The position numbers and the translations under genes were made by a program. A stretch of DNA of 64,000 nucleotides from Hevea brasiliensis (Eukaryota; Streptophyta; Magnoliopsida; Malpighiales; Euphorbiaceae), in contig NC_079501.1 in the NCBI RefSeq assembly GCF_030052815.1, positions 87,057,849 to 87,121,848 on the forward strand. The letters are read 5' to 3'. Of this stretch, positions 12,510-24,828 are shown piece after piece; position 1 is the first letter of the stretch; each line of letters starts with the position of its first letter. The notes beneath the pieces are model-generated. The model saw only the letters and a list, made by a program, of their open reading frames with translations. It was not told where the DNA came from and did not search any database.

Positions 12510-13225
12510 TCAAAAAAAAAAAAAAAGCAACAATTCATTATAAGCACTATAACCATTGATCATTTAATATGAAAACCCAAAAAAATCACTAGCAATTTCA
12601 TCATCCTTATTCCTTAAAGATTTACAAAGAAATATTCCAATTCTAGCATTTTCTATCGTCCTTTCATAAAAGATTGATTTTTTTTGTTTTAACCTTCAAG
12701 TGTTGATGGGGCATTAGAGAATCAAGTATCAATTCATAGATCTTGACTCTTCTGGTGACTTCCTTATCAGGAAATGTGCCTGTATCAATAAAATTTTGAA
12801 ATATGCTTGATCTTGTGATTTTCTACACCACTCAATCTCCTATCCAGTTCTCCATACAACTCAGTAACAACTAACTCTTGAATCGTAGAAATGTTCTGTA
12901 AACCCTCAGGCAAAAACCCCAACTTAGGACAATACGAAAATTGAAGACACCTCAAACTTGGAAAAGCCCAATTTACAATCTCTGTCGACTCCACTAGATC
13001 CCTTGAAGCAATTATCAAAGTTTCCAACTACAGAAATCCACCTGCCTTGCAAAACTCCTTGCCAATGAGCTTTGTATTGTAGGCATCCTAAAGTTCAAAA
13101 ATGTTTTAATTTGTGAAAAAAAGGAAGAACTGAAAATTGGTTCTCCAAGAGATTAGAAAAACATAGTACTAGAATGGTTAGGTAGAGTTGATTTGCAACA
13201 AAGAAAGGGAGAGTTGCCAATGAAT
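12510..13225 (-). pseudogene. NLR 3' fragment A (last LRRs and 3' flank)
   Basis: On the minus strand, 13027-12785 reads as the C-terminal LRRs of a CC-NB-LRR resistance protein: LETLIIAS, AFPSLRCLQF, LGFLPEGLQNISTIQEL. It is clearly paralogous to the genes at 34398-34785 and 59505-61067. Homology continues upstream to about 13225, where the LRR before it is still recognisable but an in-frame TAG sits just before LETL. Downstream (12510-12780) the non-coding 3' flank also matches 34140-34390, so the fragment came by duplication of a whole gene end. Everything upstream of 13225 is missing; copia element 1 begins about 60 bp away. NLRs sense pathogens in the cytoplasm, but this piece has no sensor or switch domain. 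Confidence 0.85.
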
Positions 13226-13287
13226 GACCAATAAATGACTTTTGAAGTTCAAAGAATGAAAACACTTAAAGAATGCAAAGTTTTCTT

Positions 13288-13535
13288 TATTGGAGCAAGC
13301 TGAAGCCAATAGAGTTGAAAAATTCAAAGTATCTAATCCTGGATGAATGGCATAGCAGCAGGAAAGTTGTATATTTAACTAAAAATTGTTAGAGTAGTTG
13401 CTAACACGCGTTTGTTACTCACTAATCAGTTAGCATAACTAATTTTTGATGTAAAGACATTCTATAAATAGTGAGCCAATCAATAAAAAGAAGCATATTT
13501 TCAGCTTCCATTTTTCAGTGTTTGTCATTTTGTTA
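13288..13535 (+). repeat. 5' LTR of copia element 1
   Basis: It matches 32747-32995 almost throughout (shared core GGAGCAAGCTGAAGCC at the start, CAGTGTTTGTCATTTTGTTA at the end). A TATAAATA-like box lies near 13463 (CTATAAATAGTG). Confidence 0.9.
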
Positions 13536-13547
13536 TGGTATCAGAGC
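13536..13547 (+). other. Primer binding site of copia element 1
   Basis: TGGTATCAGAGC directly follows the LTR and matches the 3' end of initiator tRNA-Met. Confidence 0.92.
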
Positions 13548-13851
13548 TGGTTATTTGTTGCGTCTCTGTTATTCATTTTTCTTGCTCAGTTTTCTGATTG
13601 CTTCTCGACAAAATAATTTTTCACCATGACAACTACAAATCAAACACCAGATCATTTGACAAATCCTTCGAATCCATACTTTCTTCATCCAAACGAGAAT
13701 CCAGCACTTGTTGTTGTATCTCCAGTTCTTGCTGGATCCAATTATCATTCATGGTCGAGGGCCATGATTATGGCTCTTCACTCCAAGAATAAAGTCAGAT
13801 TCATTGATGGATCTCTCAGGAAGCCAATTAGTACAGATCAGATGTTTGCAG

Positions 13852-16800
13852 TGTCACACCTTACCCCTCTGTAAGGCATAACATGATCCCGTAGAATACC
13901 TAATGAACTACCGAACTTCACCTACCGATAACTCATTAAGTACCCTACAAGGGATTTTAAAACAATTTTCTTACTTTTGACAAGTGGTGAGCATTTTTTT
14001 TATAGGCATTTAAAACATTTGATTAAAAGTAAATCTAGTTAATATTTTTGGTCCATTTTAGTTTTTCGCAAATTTTATAAAAATTTTGACAGAGTTCTGT
14101 CTGTATTTTGAGAAACCAGTTCTTCAAATACCTGTAAAAAGCACTTCTAAAAATTTTCTCAACAACTACTTCAATTTCACAATCAAACTCAATTCATTTC
14201 AACAACTCCACAATTATTTCAATCAATTTCTCAAGTTCAAAATTCAATAATCCTCAAAATACTCGCAATTCATTTCATTCAAATTAAATAAAATAGTTCC
14301 ACTCATATTTCGTTAGAAACAAAACAATTTATATTCATCATACTAGAAATTTACATTAAGAAAATCCAAACTAAATTTATTACAACTTTATACAAACTTT
14401 GTACAAGCTGCTCAAGACCGATTTTACATGTCCATACAATTACGTGCAATACATACATCAAAATGAATATTTACAGTCAGGGTATAAGTTATACCCGATA
14501 ACTTCTAGCAGGTAGCTCCCCTGTCCTCAACAGCTCAATCTGCTGCTCCTCTAGTCTCTTTATCTGCGACAGCATGCAAAGCTATCGCTGAGTGGTGAAC
14601 TCAGTGGTGCACAAACTAATAATTTAAAACTTAATACAAATTATGCTTGACAATTCATAACAAATAGAATTTTAAAATTTCTAAATTCTTTAAAATCCAT
14701 GACCTTCAGAAATCAACATTTTCATTCATGCAAATTATTCATTTGAATAACATTTTGATCAATTAGTAACTATTTAGTTACATTTCTTTTAAATTCCGAA
14801 ACAATACAAAAATTTTTGAATCACTGATAAATTATTTATTTCAATCACAATTTATCAAATCATGCATAGTTTAAAGGGCGTTGCCAACAATACACACAGT
14901 CGAACCCATGACCCAAAATTCACATAGATGCCGTGTTGTACACCACGACATTTCACATTCTCCCAATAACCGAGGCTAAAAGGGAGAAACAAAGACTAGC
15001 TAGTATATATGAGTACTCATTCACATCATTCCCCAACTGGCAAGCCAGAGAGGAAGAAACTCGCCCCATCAAGTGGAGGAGTTATCTCACTAGACAAGCT
15101 AATGAGAATTCACAACATATTTTGTCATGTCAACTGTGATTTCAAATCATATTCAAAACAATTTCTATTTACAAAGTGTTTACAAATCAACTTATTTAAT
15201 TATCATAAATTCATGCTCAAGGTTGGCAACACATCAAACTTAAAATTTGCAATCCTCAAAACAATGCAATAAATCCTTAAATGCATAAGAAAGTTTATAT
15301 TCAAATTATACAATTTCATTCAATAAGTTAAAATTCTCAACACAACAAAATCATAAATCATACCATAAATTTATTTCAAATCGATTTGGAATTGAAAAAT
15401 AACAAAAGAGTTAGTTGTGCACAAACCTCAAACGAGTCGTCCCTTAGCCTCGACTCGGTTCCTCGGGTTCCTTCCTGATATTCTTTTCAACTGAAACACA
15501 CAATTTTACAATGTTTCAGTACTAGAACTTAACATAAATCCAAAATAAATTTAGCTTCATAATTACTTAGCTCTAACGTGCTAAATTCGACGTTCTTTAA
15601 ATTTTGTGTTTCGGGTTACTATTCACTACACTATTCAAGTCAAATAGTTGACTTTCTAAGGCTTAATAGGTATGGGAACTCCAACTTCACCCACATACCA
15701 CATTTTGGTTATTAAACTTGTTGGTTTTGGTCACTTTCTCAAAGCTTAGGTCATTTTGGCAAAATTGCCAATTTTTGGTTTTGGTGCTCCGAAGTTGCAC
15801 TATTCCATTGGTCGATCTACTGTTGGAATTTGATAAAACTTCCTTCATAGAAAATGTTCCTTATTGTCTTAAGTGTATTCTCATTTTTGGATCACCTCAA
15901 TCGGAGTTTTGTAGCTCAAGTTATGGCCAAAATACAATTACTGTTTACGTGCACTGTTCATACTGGTATTCTGGTTCTGGCAGATTTTTGATCCAAATTT
16001 CTTCAGTAATTTGATCAAGTTAAGTTCATAATTTGGTCTAACTTTCTTCATATGAAATGTTCTACTATGTCTTAGGTTTCCATCGGTTCAAGAATCGCCT
16101 AAATCCGAGTTTTCTAAAAAGAGTTATAGCCATTGGAACTTTACTGCTCAATGGCAATTCTGCAGAGTTGCAGGTTTGGTAACTTAACTTTGCTCAATAA
16201 TTTGAATGGGTTAATGGCCTAATTTGGGTTTGTGTTCTTCATGAAAGTTTTAGGTCTATATCTTATCTAATTGCTGGAAAAATTTCAGGTCAATTTGACC
16301 TATTTAGCTGGAGTTATGACCAAATGAACAGTTACTGTTCATTTGGTCAGTTTGGTGCAGTGGCAGCCTGCTCTCATTTCACTTTGGTCAATTGGTTCAC
16401 TAAGTTTTGGTCAGTTTTTGGCCATGGTTCCTTGATGAAAATTGTGCTATTTTATGTCTATTTTCATCCCCAATTGGTGGCATATCAATTGGGCTTGTAA
16501 AATTCCCGTTTTGGTCCTTCAAAGTAGGTTTGGTCATGCTGCCAGTAGCATGACCAATTGACCTACGAATTTGTCTTCCATTCTAAAAATTCCCATACAT
16601 TTCCTTTGGTCATTATTGACCATTTTTCAGTCCACAATTGGTCAAAGATATCATTTATGCATTTCTCCAAAATTTGGTTCACAAACCCTAACATTCAAAC
16701 CCTAATCTCACTAATTCATTGTATTTAACTACATTAATGGTTTTAATGCTAATCATTCAACTAGTTAAGGTTTCTACACTCATTCAAACTCATTAAATTC

Positions 16801-17820
16801 ATGCAATTCATACTCCCTTCAACCAGACCAAAATTTCAGTTTGGTCCTTCTCCCATGTTTGTTTCATTTTAAACACATTACAAGCTAATTCAACAACTAA
16901 TGATGCATTAAAAATGGAAAGTAACAAGTTAACATGCTCACCTCTCTTAAATCCTCAAAACCCTATCTTTAACTCTTCTTTCTTCTTGTAATTCTCTTCT
17001 CAAGTTGCAACTACAAGCTTTAGTGAAGTTCTTATGAGAGTTATTAAGGTTGGGTAAGGAAAAATTAAGCTTAGTGTAAGCTTAAGGAAAGAGCTTCCAT
17101 GGAGGATTTATGGAGGAAGGTGGGGAGGCAACCAAGTGAGAAGAAGAAGGATTTTTCTAATTTTTTTTCTTTTGTTTCCTTTTATTTATTTTGCTATGGA
17201 AGACCATAAAATTTCTAATTAATTAATTAAATTAATTAGTTTAGTTATGACATCATGCATGAGGTCATGCATGATGTCATCACCTTTTTACTTTTTGATT
17301 TTTCCCTTTTTTTTTCTATTTTTCTATTAGTTCTTTAATTTAATTCTCGATTCCGAAATTTTCGTTTCTTCGATTTTATTTGTGATTAGGTCGAGTCACT
17401 CTCGGTCAATTGACCAAATTGCCCTCGCGGTTCATCCGGTTTGCAAATAACCCAATATTTCTTCCGGCTCCTCGACCTAATTATTTGACCGCTTAATGCT
17501 TCTTTTCATGATTTTCTCTTTTCCACTTGTGTTCATAAGGGTCCTAAGGACCATGGCGTCACTTTTTACGGTTGAAATTTGGGTTTAAAATGACTTGTGA
17601 TCGTTCCGAGGAGGTCACTCATCGCTGTGACTCTCGGCTCGTTTAACCTCTTATGTTCTGTTTTTCTTATTTATAGTTAACTAATTAAACATTACTAATT
17701 ATTTGTGTTTATGGCTTCTCAAGTTGTCTTAAGTGTGGCCCTAATCCCAATAATTGTTCGGACCGACACCGGTCACCGGAACAGTGAAATATACCAGGCT
17801 ATACAAATAGGGGTGTTACA
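13852..17820 (-). repeat. LTR (3,969 bp) at the left (3') end of the deleted chromovirus
   Basis: It matches 20843-24828 at near identity except for a block at about 17380-17620, where many one- and two-base indels cluster (see findings). The stem-loop pair lies at 14566-14604, reverse oriented. Open frames inside recur in both LTRs because the LTRs are copies; none resembles a known protein. Confidence 0.94.
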
Positions 17821-17821
17821 A

Positions 17822-17836
17822 TTCTCCCCCCCTTAA
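17822..17836 (-). other. Polypurine tract of the deleted chromovirus
   Basis: On the minus strand this is a run of A and G (TTTAAGGGGGGGG-type) immediately before the LTR start TGTAACACCCC. Confidence 0.85.
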
Positions 17837-17859
17837 ATAATTTCGTCCTCGAAATTTTA

Positions 17860-18170
17860 CCTGGTATCAGTCTCTGGACACTTGTGGGTGCTGTCTCCTC
17901 ATGTCCTATTCATGCTCCGACGTAGCTTCCTGGTCTGAATGATGGTTCCTTAGCACTTTAACCAATACTATTTACTCATCAATTGCTTACCTCGTGTGCC
18001 AAGTTTCTTATGAGCTTCTGTCATAAGTTAGATTCAATTTCATTTCAATTTTAGAGGTAAGCAAATCTGTGAGCTAGTGGATCCACTCTTTCTAGGACCT
18101 CGTATGATCCTGTGGATGAGAACTTAGTTTTACTCTTTTCTTATCAAATCTCTTGGTCATTTGATCCATC
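17860..18170 (-). pseudogene. Remnant of integrase C-terminus and chromodomain
   Basis: On the minus strand, 18170-18060 gives a degenerate version of the YEVLERVxPLA motif seen at 6855-6890 in the intact-order element. Positions 17970-17870 give VKVLRNHHSD followed by a degraded DMRRQHP tail. The part between is damaged. It shows that the internal region came from a full chromovirus by deletion. Confidence 0.7.
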
Positions 18171-19820
18171 CTTCAGTTTAGTTTAGAATATTTTAGTCTT
18201 TTCTTGTTGTTATTTTAACAATTATTTTCCTTTATAGTTTTTTTTTTTTTCTTTAATGACCTTGTTGGTCGTATATGAACTGCTTATCTCTTTCTTGGCC
18301 ATAGGTCCATAATCATTATCTTACTATCTCCATTTATGACCAAGGCCTATGTGCCACTTTGCACTATCTTGTTTGCTTTTGTTTAACTTATTTCCTCCTT
18401 GATAAAATAGTTCGGGATATCATTACGCGTCTTAAGTAAGTCGTTTGCCCTGGTGGCAAATTCTCATCTAGTGTTTTTCTTATTTCTTACTATTCTATTT
18501 GTTTCTTTTCATTCCACAACTTAACTTTAATTATTTTATTCCTCAATCTTATCTTCTTCCTTAACTTGGCTGTCGAGTCGTAATTTAGTACCTCTTATCG
18601 TCCCTAATAAATCCACTATACTTCAATATTACTTGATTTGGTCCTCTGACCATTATAGTCAACACTTTAACTAATATTCATAATGTTTCTTTATTACATT
18701 CGCACTAACTATTCTAATTTTTACTTCCACAACTCTTTTATCTATCAATTCTATAGCTTATTTTCCGTTGGTTTGTGATCATTACCTTTTTACTTTTTAA
18801 CCATAAACAATTCTTTAATCTTAAGAAGGGAGTCTACCGGACTCTCCTGTTTCCCATGCTATTCAAAAGTCCCACTTGAATTCTAATCTAATCCTTGTGA
18901 TCCGCACAATAAAATTGTGCTCTTCCTAAAGAATACCTGGCCAACTAGTTCCTATCGAATTACTGTTATCAGTAGAATATCATTTCTTAACTGTTTTATA
19001 AGTTATAATTGTCATCCATAGCATCCTGTCTCTTCTAGGGGAACAAAATTATATTTTGGGTCTTACTGCTACACAAATAGAATACTGTTCCTTACTAAAC
19101 TTTGAGCAAAAGATCCATTGCAATACCAGAACAACTATAAACCCCATATCAGAGACTGGATGACTTAGCCCTATAGGTGTTATTTTTAAATTTTTACCAT
19201 GCTAAAATCTCTAGTCCCATAACAATTCCTGATGTACTGTAATTCATGCTAGGGTAATGGAGTCTTTAACTCTCACTACCTTGCAACCATGATATTTTGA
19301 TATTCTAATTATAGAGTTTTAAATATCGAATTAGGATTTTCAAACTCAGTTCTAGTAATAAAACTCTATTATGGTATATTTGTACCAAAGCGAAAATCAT
19401 TTATAACTATTCTTCCTTATGTACTATTGGGTAATACGTAGCTCTACACAATAAATCTCAAGTCAGTACTGTAATCTGCAGCTTACAGCACAAACATCAA
19501 GAATATTGCATAGTTACTACTATACATCCCAATAGATCAAACTTCCCTATATCTTATTTCTTTCAAATCCACTAATATCTTAAATTTATTTTGATTATGG
19601 TACTTAGTGACATCTATCAACAGTAATACCTTTACTTCCATCTAGGGCAGATATATTACTACAATTTACTTTTAGGTCCTCTTGCCTTACCTAATTAGGC
19701 TTACTAATTAACTTTATAATTTATCATAGTCTAGGAGATGTCCCTCACTAGAAACTTTTCCAAAATTAATTCCAATCATGCTTATTATCACAATTCTTAT
19801 CCTAAAAGACTAATTACTAA
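18171..19820. other. Unrecognised 1.65-kb segment inside the deleted chromovirus
   Basis: This stretch is AT-rich, has no long open frame on either strand, and I find no RT, RNase H or integrase-core motif in it. It may be heavily decayed pol or foreign sequence. A few words resembling chromovirus protein can be imagined but not supported. Confidence 0.5.
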
Positions 19821-19824
19821 CACA

Positions 19825-20034
19825 TTAAAATTTATCTCCATGCAAGGGAATAGCAGTAGAACATATAATTTTAGCATTAGCATATAAATAAGTAGAGCCG
19901 GAATCAAATAGTACATAATTATTCCTTTCACAAGTTAAGGACATACCGGCAACTACATCTGAAGTCTCTGCTTCTTCCCCTCGATGCACGGCATTCCCTC
20001 CTTCTAGTGTATTCCTCTGCTCGGGTTGGTCCAT
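19825..20034 (-). pseudogene. Protease N-terminal half of the deleted chromovirus
   Basis: The minus-strand frame includes DVVAGM and then the aspartic protease signature VLFDSGSTYLYA, the standard D-S-G triad. It stops 16 residues later at GDKF, so most of the fold, including the flap and C-terminal lobe, is missing. It lies in a different frame from the gag just upstream and has no good start of its own, so it would be made only by frameshifting, if at all. Confidence 0.75.
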
Positions 20035-20062
20035 TGTGCGAGGATTACCTAAAGTGTTGTCT

Positions 20063-20644
20063 CTATACGCCTCGCCCCTCGACTATTAACGAGCCTCTAA
20101 AATCAGAACATTGGACTGATTCCTTTGGTGTAGTATGCGGCATAACTCGACGTGCGCTAGTACAATCTCGGGCGAAATGTCCAATTCCACCACAATTGAA
20201 GCAGGCTCCAGTGACCCTATGGCATATACCTCCGTGTAATTTCCCACAAACGTCACAGAGACGGGTAGGGTAGGAACTTCTGGTTCTTTGACGAATGGTT
20301 CTTGATTGCTTCCACCCTGAAGATCCACCTCTGTCATACTTAGGAGCTCGGGGTCCCTCAAAATCTTTTCTCTTTCCCAAATTACTACTCGAAATTTGAC
20401 CAATGGGTTTCCCACTTTTCTCTTTTTCATGCTGTTCTTGAGGGGGTTGGGTTTGTACTTGAGCCTGGGCTGACAGATTATCAGCCATTTGCTGAAAAAA
20501 CATGGCCATCTGCTGGGCCGTTTGTACAGTAATTTGTATAGGAGGGACTGGTACAGTTGGACCTCTAACGCTCTGTGAAACTGGGGCCTCTCTTTGTATG
20601 TTAGCTGTATCAGACTGCTCTACAATTTTATCCCTCTTGTTCAT
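20063..20644 (-). CDS. Shortened gag (nucleocapsid-like), 193 aa, deleted chromovirus
   Basis: An uninterrupted ATG-initiated frame. Residues 1-35 are an N-terminal region with VPVPPIQ. Residues 40-70 are a glutamine-rich stretch (MAMFFQQMADNLSAQ). Residues 75-115 are basic and Gly/Ser-rich. At about residues 130-160 there are cysteine motifs, CDVCGKLHGGIC and the CCHC knuckle CFNCGGIGHFARDC. The capsid core found in the other gypsy gag here (the DPLEAEQWLE and YEWW block) is absent between residues 65 and 80, as if cut out in frame. Full Tekay-type gags are roughly twice as long. The protein could bind RNA but not form a normal capsid by itself. Whether it is expressed is unknown. Confidence 0.72.
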   Translation of the reverse strand: MNKRDKIVEQSDTANIQREAPVSQSVRGPTVPVPPIQITVQTAQQMAMFFQQMADNLSAQAQVQTQPPQEQHEKEKSGKPIGQISSSNLGKRKDFEGPRAPKYDRGGSSGWKQSRTIRQRTRSSYPTRLCDVCGKLHGGICHRVTGACFNCGGIGHFARDCTSARRVMPHTTPKESVQCSDFRGSLIVEGRGV

Positions 20645-20822
20645 ATCTATTCACAGGATTTTTTTTTTTTTTTATTTCCTGTACACCCAACACAAGGAGA
20701 TTTCTCCCCGTTAGTTCATATTCATGATGTAATGCACTGTATGTAACAAATATGGACTTTGAGCAGTTGTACTTAACAAGGAAAGACACAAATTCTTAAG
20801 TTAAAACATATTTCAAAAATTT

Positions 20823-20834
20823 GCTCTGATACCA
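20823..20834 (-). other. Primer binding site of the deleted chromovirus
   Basis: GCTCTGATACCA is the reverse complement of TGGTATCAGAGC, eight bases inside the right LTR. It proves minus orientation. Confidence 0.92.
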
Positions 20835-20842
20835 CTAAAACA

Positions 20843-23800
20843 TGTCACACCTTACCCCTCTGTAAGGCATAACATGATCCCGTAGAATACCTAATGAACT
20901 ACCGAACTTCACCTACTGATAACTCATTAAGTACCCTACAAAGGATTTTAAAACAATTTTCTTACTTTTGACAAGTGGTGAGCATTTTTTTTATAGGCAT
21001 TTAAAACATTTGATTAAAAGTAAATCTAGTTAATATTTTTGGTCCATTTTAGTTTTTCGCAAATTTTATAAAAATTTTGACAGAGTTCTGTCTGTATTTT
21101 GAGAAACCAGTTCTTCAAATACCTGTAAAAAGCACTTCTAAAAATTTTCTCAACAACTACTTCAATTTCACAATCAAACTCAATTCATTTCAACAACTCC
21201 ACAATTATTTCAATCAATTTCTCAAGTTCAAAATTCAATAATCCTCAAAATACTTGCAATTCATTTCATTCAAATTAAATAAAATAGTTCCACTCATATT
21301 TCGTTAGAAACAAAACAATTTATATTCATCATACTAGAAATTTACATTAAGAAAATCCAAACTAAATTTATTACAACTTTATACAAACTTTGTACAAGCT
21401 GCTCAAGACCGATTTTACATGACCATACAATTACGTGCAATACATACATCAAAATGAATATTTACAGTCAGGGTATAAGTTATACCCGATAACTTCTAGC
21501 AGGTAGCTCCCCTGTCCTCAACAGCTCAATCTGCTGCTCCTCTAGTCTCTTTATCTGCGACAGCATGCAAAGCTATCGCTGAGTGGTGAACTCAGTGGTG
21601 CACAAACTAATAATTTAAAACTTAATACAAATTATGCTTGACAATTCATAACAAATAGAATTTTAAAATTTCTAAAATCTTCAAAATCCATGACCTTCAG
21701 AAATCAACATTTTCATTCATGCAAATTATTCATTTGAATAACATTTTGATCAATTAGTAACTATTCAGTTACATTTCTTTTAAATTCTGAAACAATACAA
21801 AAATTTTTGAATCACTGATAAATTATTTATTTCAATCACAATTTATCAAATCATGCATAGTTTAAAGGGCGTTGCCAACAATACACACAGTCGAACCCAT
21901 GACCCAAAATTCACATAGATGCCGTGTTGTACACCACGACATTTCACATTCTCCCAATAACCGAGGCTAAAAGGGAGAAACAAAGACTAGCTAGTATATA
22001 TGAGTACTCATTCACATCATTCCCCAACTGGCAAGCCAGAGAGGAAGAAACTCGCCCCATCAAGTGGAGGAGTTATCTCACTAGACAAGCTAATGAGAAT
22101 TCACAACATATTTTGTCATGTCAACTGTGGTTTCAAATCATATTCAAAACAATTTCTATTTACAAAGTGTTTACAAATCAACTTATTTAATCATCATAAA
22201 TTCATGCTCAAGGTTGGCAACACATCAAACTTAAAATTTGCAATACTCAAAACAATGCAATAAATCCTTAAATGCATAAGAAAGTTTATATTCAAATTAT
22301 ACAATTTCATTCAATAAGTTAAAATTCTCAACACAACAAAATCATAAATCATACCATAAATTTATTTCAAATCGATTTGGAATTGAAAAATAACAAAAGA
22401 GTTAGTTGTGCACAAACCTCAAACGAGTCGTCCCTTAGCCTCGACTCGGTTCCTCGGGTTCCTTCCCGATATTCTTTTCAACTGAAACACACAATTTTAC
22501 AATGTTTCAGTACTAGAACTTAACATAAATCCAAAATAAATTTAGCTTCACAATTACTTAGCTCTAACGTGCTAAATTCGACGTTCTTTAAATTTTGTGT
22601 TTCGGGTTACTATTCACTGCACTATTCAAGTCAAATAGTTGACTTTCTAAGGCTTAATAGGTATGGGAACTCCAACTTCACCCACATACCACATTTTGGT
22701 CATTAAACTTGTTGGTTTTGGTCACTTTCTCAAAGCTTAGGTCATTTTGGCAAAATTGCCAATTTTTGGTTTTGGTGCTCCGAAGTTGCACTATTCCATT
22801 GGTCGATCTACTGTTGGAATTTGACAAAACTTCCTTCATAGAAAATGTTCCTTATTGTCTTAAGTGTATTCTCATTTTTGGATCACCTCAATCGGAATTT
22901 TGTAGCTCAAGTTATGGCCAAAATACAATTACTGTTTACGTGCACTGTTCATACTGGTATTCTGGTTCTGGCAGATTTTTTATCCAAATTTCTTCAGTAA
23001 TTTGATCAAGTTAAGTTTATAATTTGGTCTAACTTTCTTCATATGAAATGTTCTACTATGTCTTAGGTTTCCATTGGTTCAAGAATCGCCTAAATCTGAG
23101 TTTTCTAGAAAGAGTTATAGCCATTGGAACTTTACTGCTCAATGGCAATTCTGCAGAGTTGCAGGTTTGGTAACTTAAATTTGCTCAATAATTTGAATGG
23201 GTTAATGGCCTAATTTGGGTTTGTGTTCTTCATGAAAGTTTTAGGTCTATATCTTATCTAATTGCTGGAAAAATTTCAGGTCAATTTGACCTGTTTAGCT
23301 CGAGTTATGACCAAATGAACAGTTACTGTTCATTTGGTCAGTTTGGTGCAGTGGCAACCTGCTCTCATTTCACTTTGGTCAATTGGTTCACCAAGTTTTG
23401 GTCAGTTTTTGGCCATGGTTCCTTGATGAAAATTGTGCTATTTTATGTCTATTTTCATCCCCAATTGGTGGCATATCAATTGGGCTTGTAAAATTCCCGT
23501 TTTGGTCCTTCAAAGTAGGTTTGGTCATGCTGCCAGCAGCATGACCAATTGACCTACGAATTTGTCTTCCATTCTAAAAATTCCCATACATTTCCTTTGG
23601 TCATTATTGACCATTTTTCAGTCCACAATTGGTCAAAGATATCATTTATGCATTTCTCCAAAATTTGGTTCACAAACCCTAACATTCAAACCCTAATCTC
23701 ACTAATTCATTGTATTTAACTACATTAATGGTTTTAATGCTAATCATTCAACTAGTTAAGGTTTCTACACTCATTCAAACTCATTAAATTCATGCAATTC

Positions 23801-24828
23801 ATACTCCCTTCAACCAGAACAAAATTTCAGTTTGGTCCTTCTCCCATGTTTGTTTCATTTTAAACACATTACAAGCTAATTCAACAACTAATGATGCATT
23901 AAAAATGGAAAGTAACAAGTTAACATGCTCACCTCTCTTAAATCCTCAAAACCCTATCTTTAACTCTTCTTTCTTCTTGTAATTCTCTTCTCAAGTTGCA
24001 ACTACAAGCTTTAGTGAAGTTCTTATGAGAGTTATTAAGGTTGGGTAAGGAAAAATTAAGCTTAGTGTAAGCTTAAGGAAAGAGCTTCCATGGAGGATTT
24101 ATGGAGGAAGGTGGGGCGGCAACCAAGTGAGAAGAAGAAGGATTTTTCTAATTTTTTTTTCTTTTGTTTCCTTTTATTTATTTTGCTATGGAAGACCATA
24201 AAATTTCTAATTAATTAATTAAATTAATTAGTTTAGTTATGGCATCATGCATGAGGTCATGCATGATGTCATGACCTTTTTACTTTTTGATTTTTCTCTT
24301 TTTTTTTTTTCTATTTTTCTATTAGTTCTTTAATTTAATTCTCGATTCCGAAATTTTCGTTTCTTCGATTTTATTTGACAGTTAGGTCAGGAGTCAGCTC
24401 TCGAGGTCAATTGACCAAATTGCCCCTCGTCGGTTCATCCCGGTTTGCAAATAACCCAATATTTCTTCCGGCTCCCTGACCTAATTATTTGACTGGCTTA
24501 ACAGTTCTTTTTCGTGATTTTCTCTTTTCCACTGTGTTCATAAGGGTCCTAAGGACCGCGGCGTCACTTTTTATGGTTCGAAATTTGGGTTTAAAATGAC
24601 TTCGCAGTCGTTCCCGAGGAGGTCACTCATCGCTGTGACTCTCGGCTCGTTTAACCTCTTATGTTCTGTTTTTCTTATTTATAGTTAACTAATTAAACAT
24701 TACTAATTATTTGTGTTTATGGCTTCTCAAGTTGTCTTAAGTGTGGCCCTAATCCCAATAATTGTCCGGACCGACACCGGTCACCGGAACAGTGAAACAT
24801 ACCAGGCTATACAAATAGGGGTGTTACA
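20843..24828 (-). repeat. LTR (3,986 bp) at the right (5') end of the deleted chromovirus
   Basis: It starts TGTCACACC and ends GGTGTTACA (plus strand). In the block at 24370-24620 it has the same text as related LTRs elsewhere in the window, so it carries the ancestral version where the left LTR is aberrant. The stem-loop pair is at 21557-21595. Confidence 0.94.

Larger units (their letters stand above)
13852..24828 (-). mobile_element. Internally deleted chromovirus derivative (10,977 bp), non-autonomous
   Basis: It is flanked by a perfect 5-bp target duplication TGCAG (13847-13851 and 24829-24833). It has two almost identical LTRs of 3,969 and 3,986 bp, TGTCACACC...GGTGTTACA on the plus strand, and lies on the minus strand: primer site at 20823-20834, purine tract at 17822-17836. 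The internal region is only 3,022 bp. It holds a shortened gag, the first half of protease, about 1.7 kb of unrecognised AT-rich sequence, and a remnant of the integrase C-terminus and chromodomain. RT, RNase H and the integrase core are absent. Near-identity of most of the LTRs indicates a recent insertion that must have used enzymes from elsewhere. Confidence 0.93.

Noticed and set aside
14933..16014. Open frames at 14933-15272 and 15718-16014, repeated at 21924-22263 and 22709-23005
   Set aside because: They are conserved only because both lie in copies of the same LTR, and they run antisense to the element.
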